A stretch of DNA of 64,000 nucleotides, from contig DAIPYL010000005.1 of the NCBI GenBank assembly GCA_036782755.1, positions 1-64,000 of the forward strand, written 5' to 3'. Under the pieces are notes generated by a model that was not told the DNA's origin, did no database searches, and saw only the letters and a list, made by a program, of their open reading frames with translations. Source of the DNA: Jeotgalicoccus sp036782755. GTDB taxonomy: Bacteria; Bacillota; Bacilli; Staphylococcales; Salinicoccaceae. A program made the translations under genes and the position numbers. This document shows, one piece after another, positions 17,892 to 24,923 of the stretch (within the stretch, counting starts at the first letter, position 1; each line of letters begins with the position of its first letter).

Positions 17892-17939
17892 TAAATGATT
17901 CCCCTTTGTTTTCTTTCTATAATAAGAAATTACCACTCA

Positions 17940-17968
17940 AATATAGTCTATTTATCCGGTCTTGTCTA
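17940..17968 (-). promoter_or_regulatory. Sigma-A promoter of the AGCS symporter
   Basis: The minus strand has -35 TAGACA (17963-17968), a 17-base spacer and -10 TATATT (17940-17945); both hexamers match consensus at five of six positions. Confidence 0.7.
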
Positions 17969-17984
17969 TGCTTTTCGGAAAATA

Positions 17985-17998
17985 TGTTAACGCTTACA
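17985..17998 (+). promoter_or_regulatory. Candidate cre (CcpA) site upstream of the AGCS symporter
   Basis: TGTTAACGCTTACA matches the cre consensus TGWAARCGYTWNCW at 13 of 14 positions. It lies 16 bases upstream of the -35 box, a distance compatible with CcpA acting at this promoter; whether it would activate or repress cannot be told. Confidence 0.55.
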
Positions 17999-18103
17999 AC
18001 ACTGTTATATCAGTATTATCGGCTATAACCGTTGGGGCACGTAGGGTGAAGCCAAAGTAAAATCTTTATCCAGTTAATGGATAAGGCTGAATTATCTGTC
18101 TAT

Positions 18104-18940
18104 TTATTTTAGTGTGTGATTTAATGCACTTTTGTTCACTTTTCGTGTGTTTATACTCTGCAGTGAATAAACATTTTTTCTGTATTCTTTGACGAGGCGG
18201 ACTGCTATCGTGATTGTTGCGATTGTCATGATAATTAACCCTGAATACATTAAATAAATATTCGTTAAGAGGCCCGCCTGCATCATCGCCGCCGTTGTAT
18301 TCGCCAGTGCATGAAGAATGATTGCCGCCGGGAACAGCCACCACTTCCTTTTCATCATTACCGATGCGAAAACGATAATTGAAAGTCCGATATGCAGACT
18401 CATCGCAAGAATCCTTTCGCCGATTGCGATTGCGTACATATACCACGGCTGGCTCGCGATAAGATCTTCTTTTGGTATCGGGAGAGCGTTGAGTGACTCC
18501 GAGCCTGAGTTGATGAGGACTGCGAAGATGATGCCGTTCAGCATGCCGAGGCCGACAATTGCCGCTGCTTCGATGCCGCCGTGTCCGATGCCGTATGAAA
18601 CGGCGCTGTCGATATCTTTGTAATGACGTTTTGTGATCAGGAATGCGAGCAGGCGGCCGGTCTCTTCAAATATCCCCGCTGCGAAAACTCCGTACAGCAC
18701 GTATAGCCACGGAGCGTTGCTGATGAGTGCTATTGATCCGTCCGGCTGCGGCTTCAGCACGAAGAGATGCATCAGCTGTTCGAGTATTAATGCGAACAGG
18801 ATAAAGACCGCGATACCCAGAATTAAAGGCAGCCATCTGACTTTAAACTTTCTGCTCAGTACTAACATAAAAATAAACGGCAGCATTACCGCAATGATGC
18901 CCGTTACTGCCATAATTATAATTTCCGACTGTTGAATCAT
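18104..18940 (-). CDS. YhfC-type intramembrane metalloprotease
   Basis: The 278-residue protein has about eight membrane spans and polar motifs buried in them: GIFEETGRLLAF (about residues 93-104, the EExxR pair), YGIGHGGIEAA (about 117-127), a histidine in MSLHIGLSIIVF (about 193) and ILHALANTTAAM (about 220). This set fits the YhfC family, distant relatives of the PrsW/CPBP intramembrane proteases. The substrate is unknown. It has its own promoter and lies next to a 42-bp repeat array. The YhfC assignment is from recalled motifs. Confidence 0.75.
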   Translation of the reverse strand: MIQQSEIIIMAVTGIIAVMLPFIFMLVLSRKFKVRWLPLILGIAVFILFALILEQLMHLFVLKPQPDGSIALISNAPWLYVLYGVFAAGIFEETGRLLAFLITKRHYKDIDSAVSYGIGHGGIEAAAIVGLGMLNGIIFAVLINSGSESLNALPIPKEDLIASQPWYMYAIAIGERILAMSLHIGLSIIVFASVMMKRKWWLFPAAIILHALANTTAAMMQAGLLTNIYLMYSGLIIMTIATITIAVRLVKEYRKNVYSLQSINTRKVNKSALNHTLK

Positions 18941-18964
18941 AGTTTACACGTCCTTTTTGTTAAT

Positions 18965-18993
18965 ATTGTATCGGTAAATTAGGAGCGGGGCAA
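18965..18993 (-). promoter_or_regulatory. Probable promoter of the YhfC-type protease gene
   Basis: The minus strand has -35 TTGCCC (18988-18993), a 17-base spacer and -10 TACAAT (18965-18970), ending about 25 bases before the start codon. Confidence 0.55.
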
Positions 18994-19016
18994 TGGTGCT
19001 ATTAGCAAACGAAAAC

Positions 19017-19253
19017 CTCATCTGCCTGTAAGACGTTGTCACGGGCAGATGAGCCTACTTCAATTGCCAGTAAGACGTTGTCACNNNNNNNNNNNNNNNN
19101 NNNNNNNNNNNNNNNNNNNNNNNNNNNNNNNNNNNNNNNNNNNNNNNNNNNNNNNNNNNNNNNNNNNNNNNNNNNNNNNNNNNNAAGACGTTGTCACGGG
19201 CAGATGAGCCTACTTCAATTGCCAGTAAGACGTTGTCACGGGCAGATGAGCAT
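19017..19253. repeat. 42-bp tandem repeat array interrupted by an assembly gap
   Basis: The unit AAGACGTTGTCACGGGCAGA plus TGAGCCTACTTCAATTGCCAGT repeats with a 42-base period: GACGTTGTC starts at 19032, 19074, 19187 and 19229. The outer left end CTCATCTGCC (19017-19026) is a perfect inverted match to GGCAGATGAG (19044-19053), so the first unit folds into a 10-bp hairpin with a 17-base loop; on the minus strand this hairpin is followed by GGTTTTCGTTT and may end the NERD gene transcript. Copy number is unknown because of the gap. Confidence 0.85.
19085..19184. other. Assembly gap (100 N) inside the 42-bp array
   Basis: Exactly 100 Ns with the same repeat unit on both sides. The phase across the gap (113 bases between units) is not a multiple of 42, which shows that 100 is a placeholder length. 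Confidence 0.97.
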
Positions 19254-19261
19254 ATAATCTG

Positions 19262-20245
19262 CTAGTTGCTGTTAGTAATTTTATCCTTATACCTGTTTAA
19301 TATCTCATGAACCTGATACGCTTCGTCAAAATCACGATATCGAAATTCATAGTATGTCCATTTGCCTTTAGTAATCTGATTACAGTATTTATTTAATAAT
19401 CGGAACACAGTCCGTTCACTGACTTTGTAATCGATAAACTCCATAAACCGCTGCTTCGTTAATTTATCATTTAAAAACAGTGATTTATAATCACTAATCG
19501 CTCTAAGTACATGCGTTTCTTTCTTCTCGGTCTTCCCGCATTTTTGACATGTCATATAAAAGTGATTCGTTTCCAATTCAAATCTCCCGCAGTCGCCGCA
19601 GTACAGTCCTTTTCGCAGCGAATCAAAATCGGCGGATTTGTCGAGAAATGGATTGGGAATGATGTGCTGGCGGATTACTTCAGCAATGTTTTCTGCGTCG
19701 CGGCCGGCATACATATTTTTGAATTGCATGAGGTAATTGCGCAGGCCGGCCCGCATGACGATATTGTTCCAGAGCTCTTCGTCCGAACTTTGCAAACGGA
19801 ACTCGATATTTGGAAATATGATCTTCCCGGAAATATCGAACGCGCCCCTCACCTCGTAGCGCATTTTGACCAGCCTGCCGATGGCCCGGCGCAATTGGGA
19901 CAGCGCGTCTTCGGAGACTTCGGATTTTCCTATAAACCATTTGCCTGACTCGTACCGGTAAAGACCGGAGTAGTTTTTAATCTCGTTAACGACAATCCCG
20001 TCATCGCTGACAATTAAACAATCGTACTGTGCAGTCCTCTCGTCAATCCGCAGATAAATATCGCGGAATACGAACACCGAACCGTGGCCAGCTTCGTCAA
20101 ACACCCGGTCGTATTCGCACTCCCCTGCAAATCCTTTCTCCTGGATAGCCAGACTTTTCGCGTCCTGTCCAGCTAGAACAATCCGTTTCTTCAACGCACG
20201 GTAATACGCTAATTCTCCGCCAATAAATCTTTCACTCAGAATCAT
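19262..20245 (-). CDS. NERD-domain protein with zinc ribbon
   Basis: The protein has an N-terminal nuclease-related domain: conserved G-E (KGFAGECEYDRVF, about residues 37-49), AQYDCLIVSDDGIVVNEIKNYSG (about 73-95) with the D and E-x-K residues of restriction-like folds. A four-cysteine ribbon follows (CGDCG...CQKCGK, about 220-245), then a basic, winged-helix-like tail (about 255-320). NERD proteins are thought to act in DNA processing, but this one has no known substrate. I start at MILSERF, with GGGAG nine bases upstream. It may be a transferred gene; neighbours are core genes. Confidence 0.75.
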   Translation of the reverse strand: MILSERFIGGELAYYRALKKRIVLAGQDAKSLAIQEKGFAGECEYDRVFDEAGHGSVFVFRDIYLRIDERTAQYDCLIVSDDGIVVNEIKNYSGLYRYESGKWFIGKSEVSEDALSQLRRAIGRLVKMRYEVRGAFDISGKIIFPNIEFRLQSSDEELWNNIVMRAGLRNYLMQFKNMYAGRDAENIAEVIRQHIIPNPFLDKSADFDSLRKGLYCGDCGRFELETNHFYMTCQKCGKTEKKETHVLRAISDYKSLFLNDKLTKQRFMEFIDYKVSERTVFRLLNKYCNQITKGKWTYYEFRYRDFDEAYQVHEILNRYKDKITNSN

Positions 20246-20362
20246 GGTTTTCATCTCCCTAAATAAAATATCTCTTTACCTATATATAGGGAAAAACGCC
20301 ATTTTATTTTTTTATCGTACAAGTTAATTTATTTACTTAACAAATCGCAAATAATTTCCGCA

Positions 20363-20394
20363 CAAAAAAAGAGCACCCAACTTTATGGGTGCCC
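20363..20394 (-). terminator. Intrinsic terminator of infC-rpmI-rplT
   Basis: The minus strand reads GGGCACCCA, a 5-7 base loop, TGGGTGCTC and then seven Ts; stem arms are 20371-20379 and 20386-20394, 13 bases after the rplT stop. Confidence 0.92.
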
Positions 20395-20406
20395 TTTTAA
20401 AACAAT

Positions 20407-20766
20407 TTATTTGTCTAAAGCTTTTTTAGCCTGGTCTACGATTTGACCGAAAGCAGCGTCGTCAGCGATAGCAATTTCAGAAAGCATTTTTCTGTTGATA
20501 TCGATTCCTGCAACTTTAAGTCCGTTCATCAGACGGCTGTAGCTGATGTCGTGCTGGCGTGCAGCAGCGTTAATACGTGAGATCCATAATTTACGGAATT
20601 CACGTTTCTTCTGTTTACGGTCACGGTATGCGTACTGACCTGATTTCATTACAGCTTGTTTAGCTGTTCTATATAAAGTGCTCTTGGCACCAAAATAACC
20701 TTTTGCCTGTTTTAATACTTTTTTACGTCTCTTACGAGATGTTAATCCATTTTTTACGCGAGCCAT
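20407..20766 (-). CDS. rplT: 50S ribosomal protein L20
   Basis: L20 binds 23S rRNA early in large-subunit assembly. The 119-residue product is of normal length, with the very basic N-terminal extension (MARVKNGLTSRKRRKKVLKQAKGYFG) and the conserved globular end. In Bacillus, L20 also represses its own operon by binding the infC leader, and a leader of that kind is present here. Confidence 0.98.
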   Translation of the reverse strand: MARVKNGLTSRKRRKKVLKQAKGYFGAKSTLYRTAKQAVMKSGQYAYRDRKQKKREFRKLWISRINAAARQHDISYSRLMNGLKVAGIDINRKMLSEIAIADDAAFGQIVDQAKKALDK

Positions 20767-20786
20767 TTCTAACTCCTCCTTTTATA

Positions 20787-20990
20787 TTATTTAGCAGATT
20801 TAGCTAATAAGTGAACTAATCTTCTTGCATCTGATTTAGCAACTAAAGCTGATCCTCTTAATTGGCGTTTCTGTTTAGTAGTTTTGTTAGCGAATAAGTG
20901 GCTTGTAAACGCTTGTGAGCGTTTGAATTTGCCTGTACCAGTTTTTTTAACTCGTTTAGCATAACCTTTATGCGTCTTCATTTTTGGCAT
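20787..20990 (-). CDS. rpmI: 50S ribosomal protein L35
   Basis: This basic 67-residue protein of the large subunit starts MPKMKTHKGYAKRVKKTGTGK, as in other Firmicutes. It lies 20 bases before rplT and 22 bases after infC in the usual three-gene operon. Confidence 0.98.
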   Translation of the reverse strand: MPKMKTHKGYAKRVKKTGTGKFKRSQAFTSHLFANKTTKQKRQLRGSALVAKSDARRLVHLLAKSAK

Positions 20991-21012
20991 GATAAAGTCC
21001 TCCGATTAATTT

Positions 21013-21534
21013 TTATTTTTTGTCTGCAAATGGTGCAACAGTTAAGAACATGGAACGTCCTTCCATCTTCGGTCTCTGTTCGATCTGGCCATCTTCTTTA
21101 AGAGCTTCAGCGAAACGCTCAAGTACCTTGCGTCCGATTTCTTTGTGCGTGATTGCACGGCCTTTAAAGCGAATAGAAACTTTTACCTTGTCTTCTTTAG
21201 CAAGGAATTTCTTTGCGTGACCTAACTTAGTGTTAAAGTCATGCTCTTCGATTGTCGGTGACAAACGAATTTCTTTAAGGTTAATCACCTTTTGTTTCTT
21301 ACGAGCTTCTTTGTCTTTCTTCTGCTGCTCGTACTTAAACTTACCGTAATCCATAATACGTGCAACAGGCGGTTTAGCGTTTGGTGCAACAAGTACTACA
21401 TCCAAGTTGGCATTTTCTGCCATCTCAATTGCGTCTCTTGTTGCTTTAATACCCAGCTGTGAACCATCTTCTCCGATTAAACGAACTTCTTTTGCGCGAA
21501 TACGATTATTGATCAATGTTTGATCTTTAGCTAT
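21013..21534 (-). CDS. infC: Translation initiation factor IF-3 (probable AUA start)
   Basis: IF-3 prevents premature subunit joining and checks the start codon. The N- and C-terminal domains are complete (RAKEVRLIGEDGSQLGIK; APNAKPPVARIMDYGKF; IRFKGRAITHKEIG). There is no in-frame ATG near the N terminus. A strong GGAGGTG (21541-21547) is followed after six bases by ATA (21532-21534), giving M-AKDQTLINN, which matches the start region I recall for staphylococcal IF-3. A TTG five codons earlier lies inside the ribosome-binding site. A non-AUG start would let IF-3 limit its own synthesis, as with AUU in other bacteria. Confidence 0.93.
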   Translation of the reverse strand: MAKDQTLINNRIRAKEVRLIGEDGSQLGIKATRDAIEMAENANLDVVLVAPNAKPPVARIMDYGKFKYEQQKKDKEARKKQKVINLKEIRLSPTIEEHDFNTKLGHAKKFLAKEDKVKVSIRFKGRAITHKEIGRKVLERFAEALKEDGQIEQRPKMEGRSMFLTVAPFADKK

Positions 21535-21564
21535 GTTTAGCACCTCCAAAAATATTTAACGAAC

Positions 21565-21714
21565 AAAAAAGGCGAATGCATTACTGCACCCGCCTTAGAA
21601 GTTGCAGGCGCAATAGTTACTGCGTCTGCATTTCCCAATTTACCCGGTCACCACTAATAGCGTTTGCGGGTGTGAAGCGGGAGCTTCAACTTGTCCGTTT
21701 GTTTCAACTCTTAA
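21565..21714 (-). ncRNA. infC operon leader (L20-type attenuator)
   Basis: The 150-base leader is GC-structured and ends in a strong terminator hairpin: GGCGGGTGCA / TGCATTCGCC (21571-21580 and 21585-21594) followed by six Ts (21565-21570), 18 bases before the infC ribosome-binding site. Position and shape match the L20 leader by which Bacillus L20 promotes premature termination of infC-rpmI-rplT. The L20-binding fold itself was not modelled. Confidence 0.82.
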
Positions 21715-21715
21715 T

Positions 21716-21744
21716 ACTATACAGTACTAAATCTCTTTTGTCAA
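21716..21744 (-). promoter_or_regulatory. Sigma-A promoter of infC-rpmI-rplT
   Basis: The minus strand has a perfect -35 TTGACA (21739-21744), a 17-base spacer and -10 TATAGT (21716-21721). It starts three bases downstream of the thrS stop codon. Confidence 0.88.
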
Positions 21745-21746
21745 AT

Positions 21747-23678
21747 TTATTTCTTTAATCTTATTTCGTCAATCAGCTGATACAGGAAGTCTTCTTTGCC
21801 GAAGCTCTCCTGTTTCTCTTCGCCGTACTTGCGGACGTTAACGAGCGATTCGTCTTTTTCTTTATCGCCGACAACGACCTGATACGGTATTTTCTTCATC
21901 TGAGCTTCACGGATTTTGTAACCCATCTTCTCATTGCGGTCGTCGATATGAACGCGGATGCCCTGGCTCTTCATTTCATCGTGAATTTCACGTGCGTAAT
22001 CGTAGTGCAGGTCAAGATTTACCGGAATGATTTCCACCTGATTCGGTGCAAGCCACAGCGGGAAGTTTCCTTTGTATTCTTCAGTTAAGAATGCAACGAA
22101 ACGTTCCATCGTCGACACAACGCCGCGGTGAATTACGACCGGACGGTGCTCTTCGCCGTCTTTGCCGATATAAGTTAAGTCAAAGCGTTCAGGCAGCAGG
22201 AAGTCTAATTGTACAGTCGATAAAGTTTCTTCTTTGCCGAGCGCAGTTTTAACCTGGACGTCAAGTTTCGGTCCGTAGAATGCCGCTTCGCCCTCTTCTT
22301 CAACATACTCTAAGCCCATTTCATCAACGGCTTCTTTCAGCATGTTTTCAGCGCGCTGCCACATTTCATCGTCGTCAAAATATTTTTCTTTATCTTCAGG
22401 ATCGCGGTAGCTTAAACGGAATGAGTAGTCGTTCAGACCGAAGTCTTTGTACACTTCCTGAATAAGTTCCACTACGCGGATAAACTCCTCTTTAATCTGA
22501 TCCGGACGGACGAATACGTGCGCATCGTTTAAAACCATGCCGCGTACACGCTGCAGGCCGCTCACGGCACCGCTTGCTTCGTAACGGTGCATCGTCCCGA
22601 GTTCTGCGATACGGATCGGCAGTTCACGGTATGAGTGGCGTTCGTTTTTATAAATCATCATATGGTGCGGGCAGTTCATGGGACGGAGTACTAACTCTTC
22701 GTTACCCATTTCCATCGGCGGGAACATGTCGTCCTGGTAGTGTTCCCAGTGACCGCTTGTTTTGTACAGATTTGTGTTGGCCATAATCGGTGTATACACG
22801 TGGTCGTAACCAAGCGAGATTTCTTTATCTACTATATAACGTTCAATTTCACGGCGGATAGTCGCACCGTTCGGCAGCCATAGCGGCAGACCTGCACCAA
22901 TCAGCTGGTTGTTTTCAAAAAGTTTCATTTCTTTACCGATCTTGCGGTGGTCGCGCTCGCGGCGTTCTTCAAGCAGTGCCATATAGGCAGCAAGCTCTTT
23001 TTTATCGAAGAATGCTGTACCGTAAATACGCTGCAGCATCTTGTTGTCAGAGTTGCCGCGCCAGTATGCGCCTGCAGTTGATAACAGTTTGAAGACTTTA
23101 ATCTTAGACGTTCTCGGCACGTGGACACCGCGGCAAAGGTCGGTAAATTCGCCCTGCGTGTACACAGTCACCTGCTCATCTTCCGGAATCGCTTCAATTA
23201 ATTCCTGTTTATACGGATCGCCCGCGAATAATTCTTTCGCTTCGCCGCGTGATAAAACGCGTCTTTCAATCTCGATATTTTCATCGACAATGCGTTTCAT
23301 TTCCTTTTCTATTTTAGGGAAATCTTCAGAAGAGATGCTCGTGTCCATATCAAAGTCGTAGTAGAACCCTTCTTCAATAACCGGACCGACACCGAAATGC
23401 ACGTTGCCGTACAGACGTTTTAAGGCCTGGGCCATTAAATGTGCAGTCGAGTGGCGGAGAATTTCGATGCCTTCTTCGCTCTTGTTTGTAATTAATTCAA
23501 CTTCGCTGTCAGTTTCAAGCGGGCGTGTCAGATCGTAATAGACCCCGTCCACTTTAGCAGCAAGTGATGCTTTTTTAAGTCCCGGGCTGATTGAGCCTGC
23601 GATTTCTTCCGGAGTCACACCGAAATCAAATTCTTTTACGTTCCCGTCGGGGAATCTCACTTCGATTTTTTCAACCAT
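21747..23678 (-). CDS. thrS: Threonine-tRNA ligase
   Basis: ThrRS charges tRNA(Thr) and edits mischarged serine. The 643-residue protein has an N-terminal TGS domain (IEVRFPDGNVKEF), the editing domain with HSTAHLMAQAL and the later CRGVHV motif, the class II core with the zinc-binding cysteine in PMNCPHHMMIY, and the anticodon-binding domain (QVEIIPVNLDLHYDYA). I start at MVEKIEV, nine bases after an AGAGG site; the open frame extends 12 codons further. A T-box leader precedes it. Confidence 0.97.
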   Translation of the reverse strand: MVEKIEVRFPDGNVKEFDFGVTPEEIAGSISPGLKKASLAAKVDGVYYDLTRPLETDSEVELITNKSEEGIEILRHSTAHLMAQALKRLYGNVHFGVGPVIEEGFYYDFDMDTSISSEDFPKIEKEMKRIVDENIEIERRVLSRGEAKELFAGDPYKQELIEAIPEDEQVTVYTQGEFTDLCRGVHVPRTSKIKVFKLLSTAGAYWRGNSDNKMLQRIYGTAFFDKKELAAYMALLEERRERDHRKIGKEMKLFENNQLIGAGLPLWLPNGATIRREIERYIVDKEISLGYDHVYTPIMANTNLYKTSGHWEHYQDDMFPPMEMGNEELVLRPMNCPHHMMIYKNERHSYRELPIRIAELGTMHRYEASGAVSGLQRVRGMVLNDAHVFVRPDQIKEEFIRVVELIQEVYKDFGLNDYSFRLSYRDPEDKEKYFDDDEMWQRAENMLKEAVDEMGLEYVEEEGEAAFYGPKLDVQVKTALGKEETLSTVQLDFLLPERFDLTYIGKDGEEHRPVVIHRGVVSTMERFVAFLTEEYKGNFPLWLAPNQVEIIPVNLDLHYDYAREIHDEMKSQGIRVHIDDRNEKMGYKIREAQMKKIPYQVVVGDKEKDESLVNVRKYGEEKQESFGKEDFLYQLIDEIRLKK

Positions 23679-23720
23679 GCTGAACATCCTCTCAGTTTCC
23701 AATTTTTTAAACAATTAAAT

Positions 23721-23960
23721 AAAAAAAGCCGTCCCTATAATAAAATAGGGGCGACTTTACCGCGGTACCACCCTGATTTACACAGAAATGTTCCGTGTCT
23801 CAAGCTTGGAGATATCGGTCCATCCGGCTTTCGATTAGGAAAGCATCCGTGTTCAGGTAGTAACAATCCGCAGTTTATATGCATGTCCCAGCAAATCATG
23901 CACTCTCTTAAATAAACTTTTTAGAAATTGTATTGTCCTTGGATTATTAATGAAATATAG
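23721..23960 (-). ncRNA. T-box riboswitch (Thr) controlling thrS
   Basis: The leader contains AGGGTGGTACCGCGG, the T-box sequence (complement of about 23760-23774), then a terminator stem (AAGTCGCCCCTA / TAGGGACGGCTT) with a T run at 23721-23727. The likely specifier is ACU (complement of 23859-23861) in the context GUU-ACU-ACC-UGA, matching the position of the Phe specifier in the pheST leader and coding for threonine, the amino acid of the downstream gene. Confidence 0.93.
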
Positions 23961-23964
23961 CTAT

Positions 23965-23993
23965 ATAGTACACCAGCAATTCTTTAAAATCAA
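23965..23993 (-). promoter_or_regulatory. Promoter of the thrS T-box leader
   Basis: The minus strand has -35 TTGATT (23988-23993), a 17-base spacer and -10 TACTAT (23965-23970), one base after the dnaI stop. Confidence 0.7.
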
Positions 23994-23994
23994 G

Positions 23995-24915
23995 TTATGA
24001 GTTCCTTAAATTATCGCCGGAAAGTTCAACTTCTTCGCACAATGCGCGAATCCTTTCAATCATACGGAGTGCTTTCGTTTCTTCCTTGCCGTTCGTTTTC
24101 GTATAGCTGTAACGGCCTTTCAGTTCGTTAATTGCAAAATTTGAACTGATAAACGTCGGCAGCTGTTCGACCATGCGGTAGTTTAAAATACTCGTAATCA
24201 CTTCGTCCCTGCTCCATGCAGTCACATCTTCAGCACCGAGGTCATCGAGAATCAGCACTTCCGCGCTCCGGATGGCGTCATAGCGTTCGTTTGTCGTGCC
24301 GTCGTTAAAGCCGGATTTTAAATCGCGCAGTATTTCAGGCACGTAAATCATCATCGAAGAAATGGATTTCTCTTTCAGCTCATTTGCGATACAGCCGAGA
24401 ATGTACGATTTGCCGATACCGAATTGACCATGAATATACAGCCCGCGGTGGTCTTCCCCGCGCGCGATTTTTCCGGCTTTCTGAATCGCATTTTTTAATA
24501 TATCCCTGCGGTCATCGTTTAGGAAAATCGTATCGAATGTTGCTTCACGCACATCGCGCGGAATATGGAAACTCTGAATGAGGCTTTCGCGTTTTATGAA
24601 TTCCTCATGTTTTGCTTTAATCGGACATTTCGAGTAAACCATGTTAAAGCGGCCCTGACGAATTTCAAGATTAATGATGAAACCGTCCGGGTGGCTCAGG
24701 CATTTGCCTTCGCCCGCCGGCTCGCATTCCGCCGGCTGATTAATGTAATGTTTTAAAATCATCAGATCGTTCTGAATCATGGAGCGGGTAACTTCGCCTT
24801 CATGCGCATCCATAAACGACTTCATTTTTGGGTGACTGATAATCTCGTTATAAATACGTTCATTGTTTTCCTTGATTCGTTCGTTATTTTTAACGAAACT
24901 GCTTATCGGTTCCAT
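23995..24915 (-). CDS. dnaI: Primosomal protein DnaI (helicase loader)
   Basis: DnaI loads the replicative helicase DnaC at oriC and at restarted forks together with DnaB and DnaD. The 306-residue protein has an N-terminal region with Cys/His residues fitting a zinc site (CEPAGEGKCLSHP...KCPIKAKHEE), then an AAA+ domain with Walker A GQFGIGKS (about 164-171) and Walker B VLILDDLGAED (about 227-237). Two adjacent ATG codons could start it; the second has better spacing from AGGTGAG. It follows dnaB by a few bases. Confidence 0.94.
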   Translation of the reverse strand: MEPISSFVKNNERIKENNERIYNEIISHPKMKSFMDAHEGEVTRSMIQNDLMILKHYINQPAECEPAGEGKCLSHPDGFIINLEIRQGRFNMVYSKCPIKAKHEEFIKRESLIQSFHIPRDVREATFDTIFLNDDRRDILKNAIQKAGKIARGEDHRGLYIHGQFGIGKSYILGCIANELKEKSISSMMIYVPEILRDLKSGFNDGTTNERYDAIRSAEVLILDDLGAEDVTAWSRDEVITSILNYRMVEQLPTFISSNFAINELKGRYSYTKTNGKEETKALRMIERIRALCEEVELSGDNLRNS

Positions 24916-24923
24916 CATCTCAC

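Noticed and set aside
18062..18092. Hairpin CTTATCCA/TGGATAAG downstream of the YhfC gene as a terminator
   Set aside because: The stem is real but the T tract after it is poor (GATTTTAC), so I did not list it as a firm terminator.
18066..18446. 126-codon ORF overlapping the YhfC-type gene
   Set aside because: It is an out-of-frame shadow of the membrane protease C-terminal half.
19017..19253. Possible CRISPR array at the 42-bp repeats
   Set aside because: The whole unit repeats, including the would-be spacer, so it is a plain tandem repeat.
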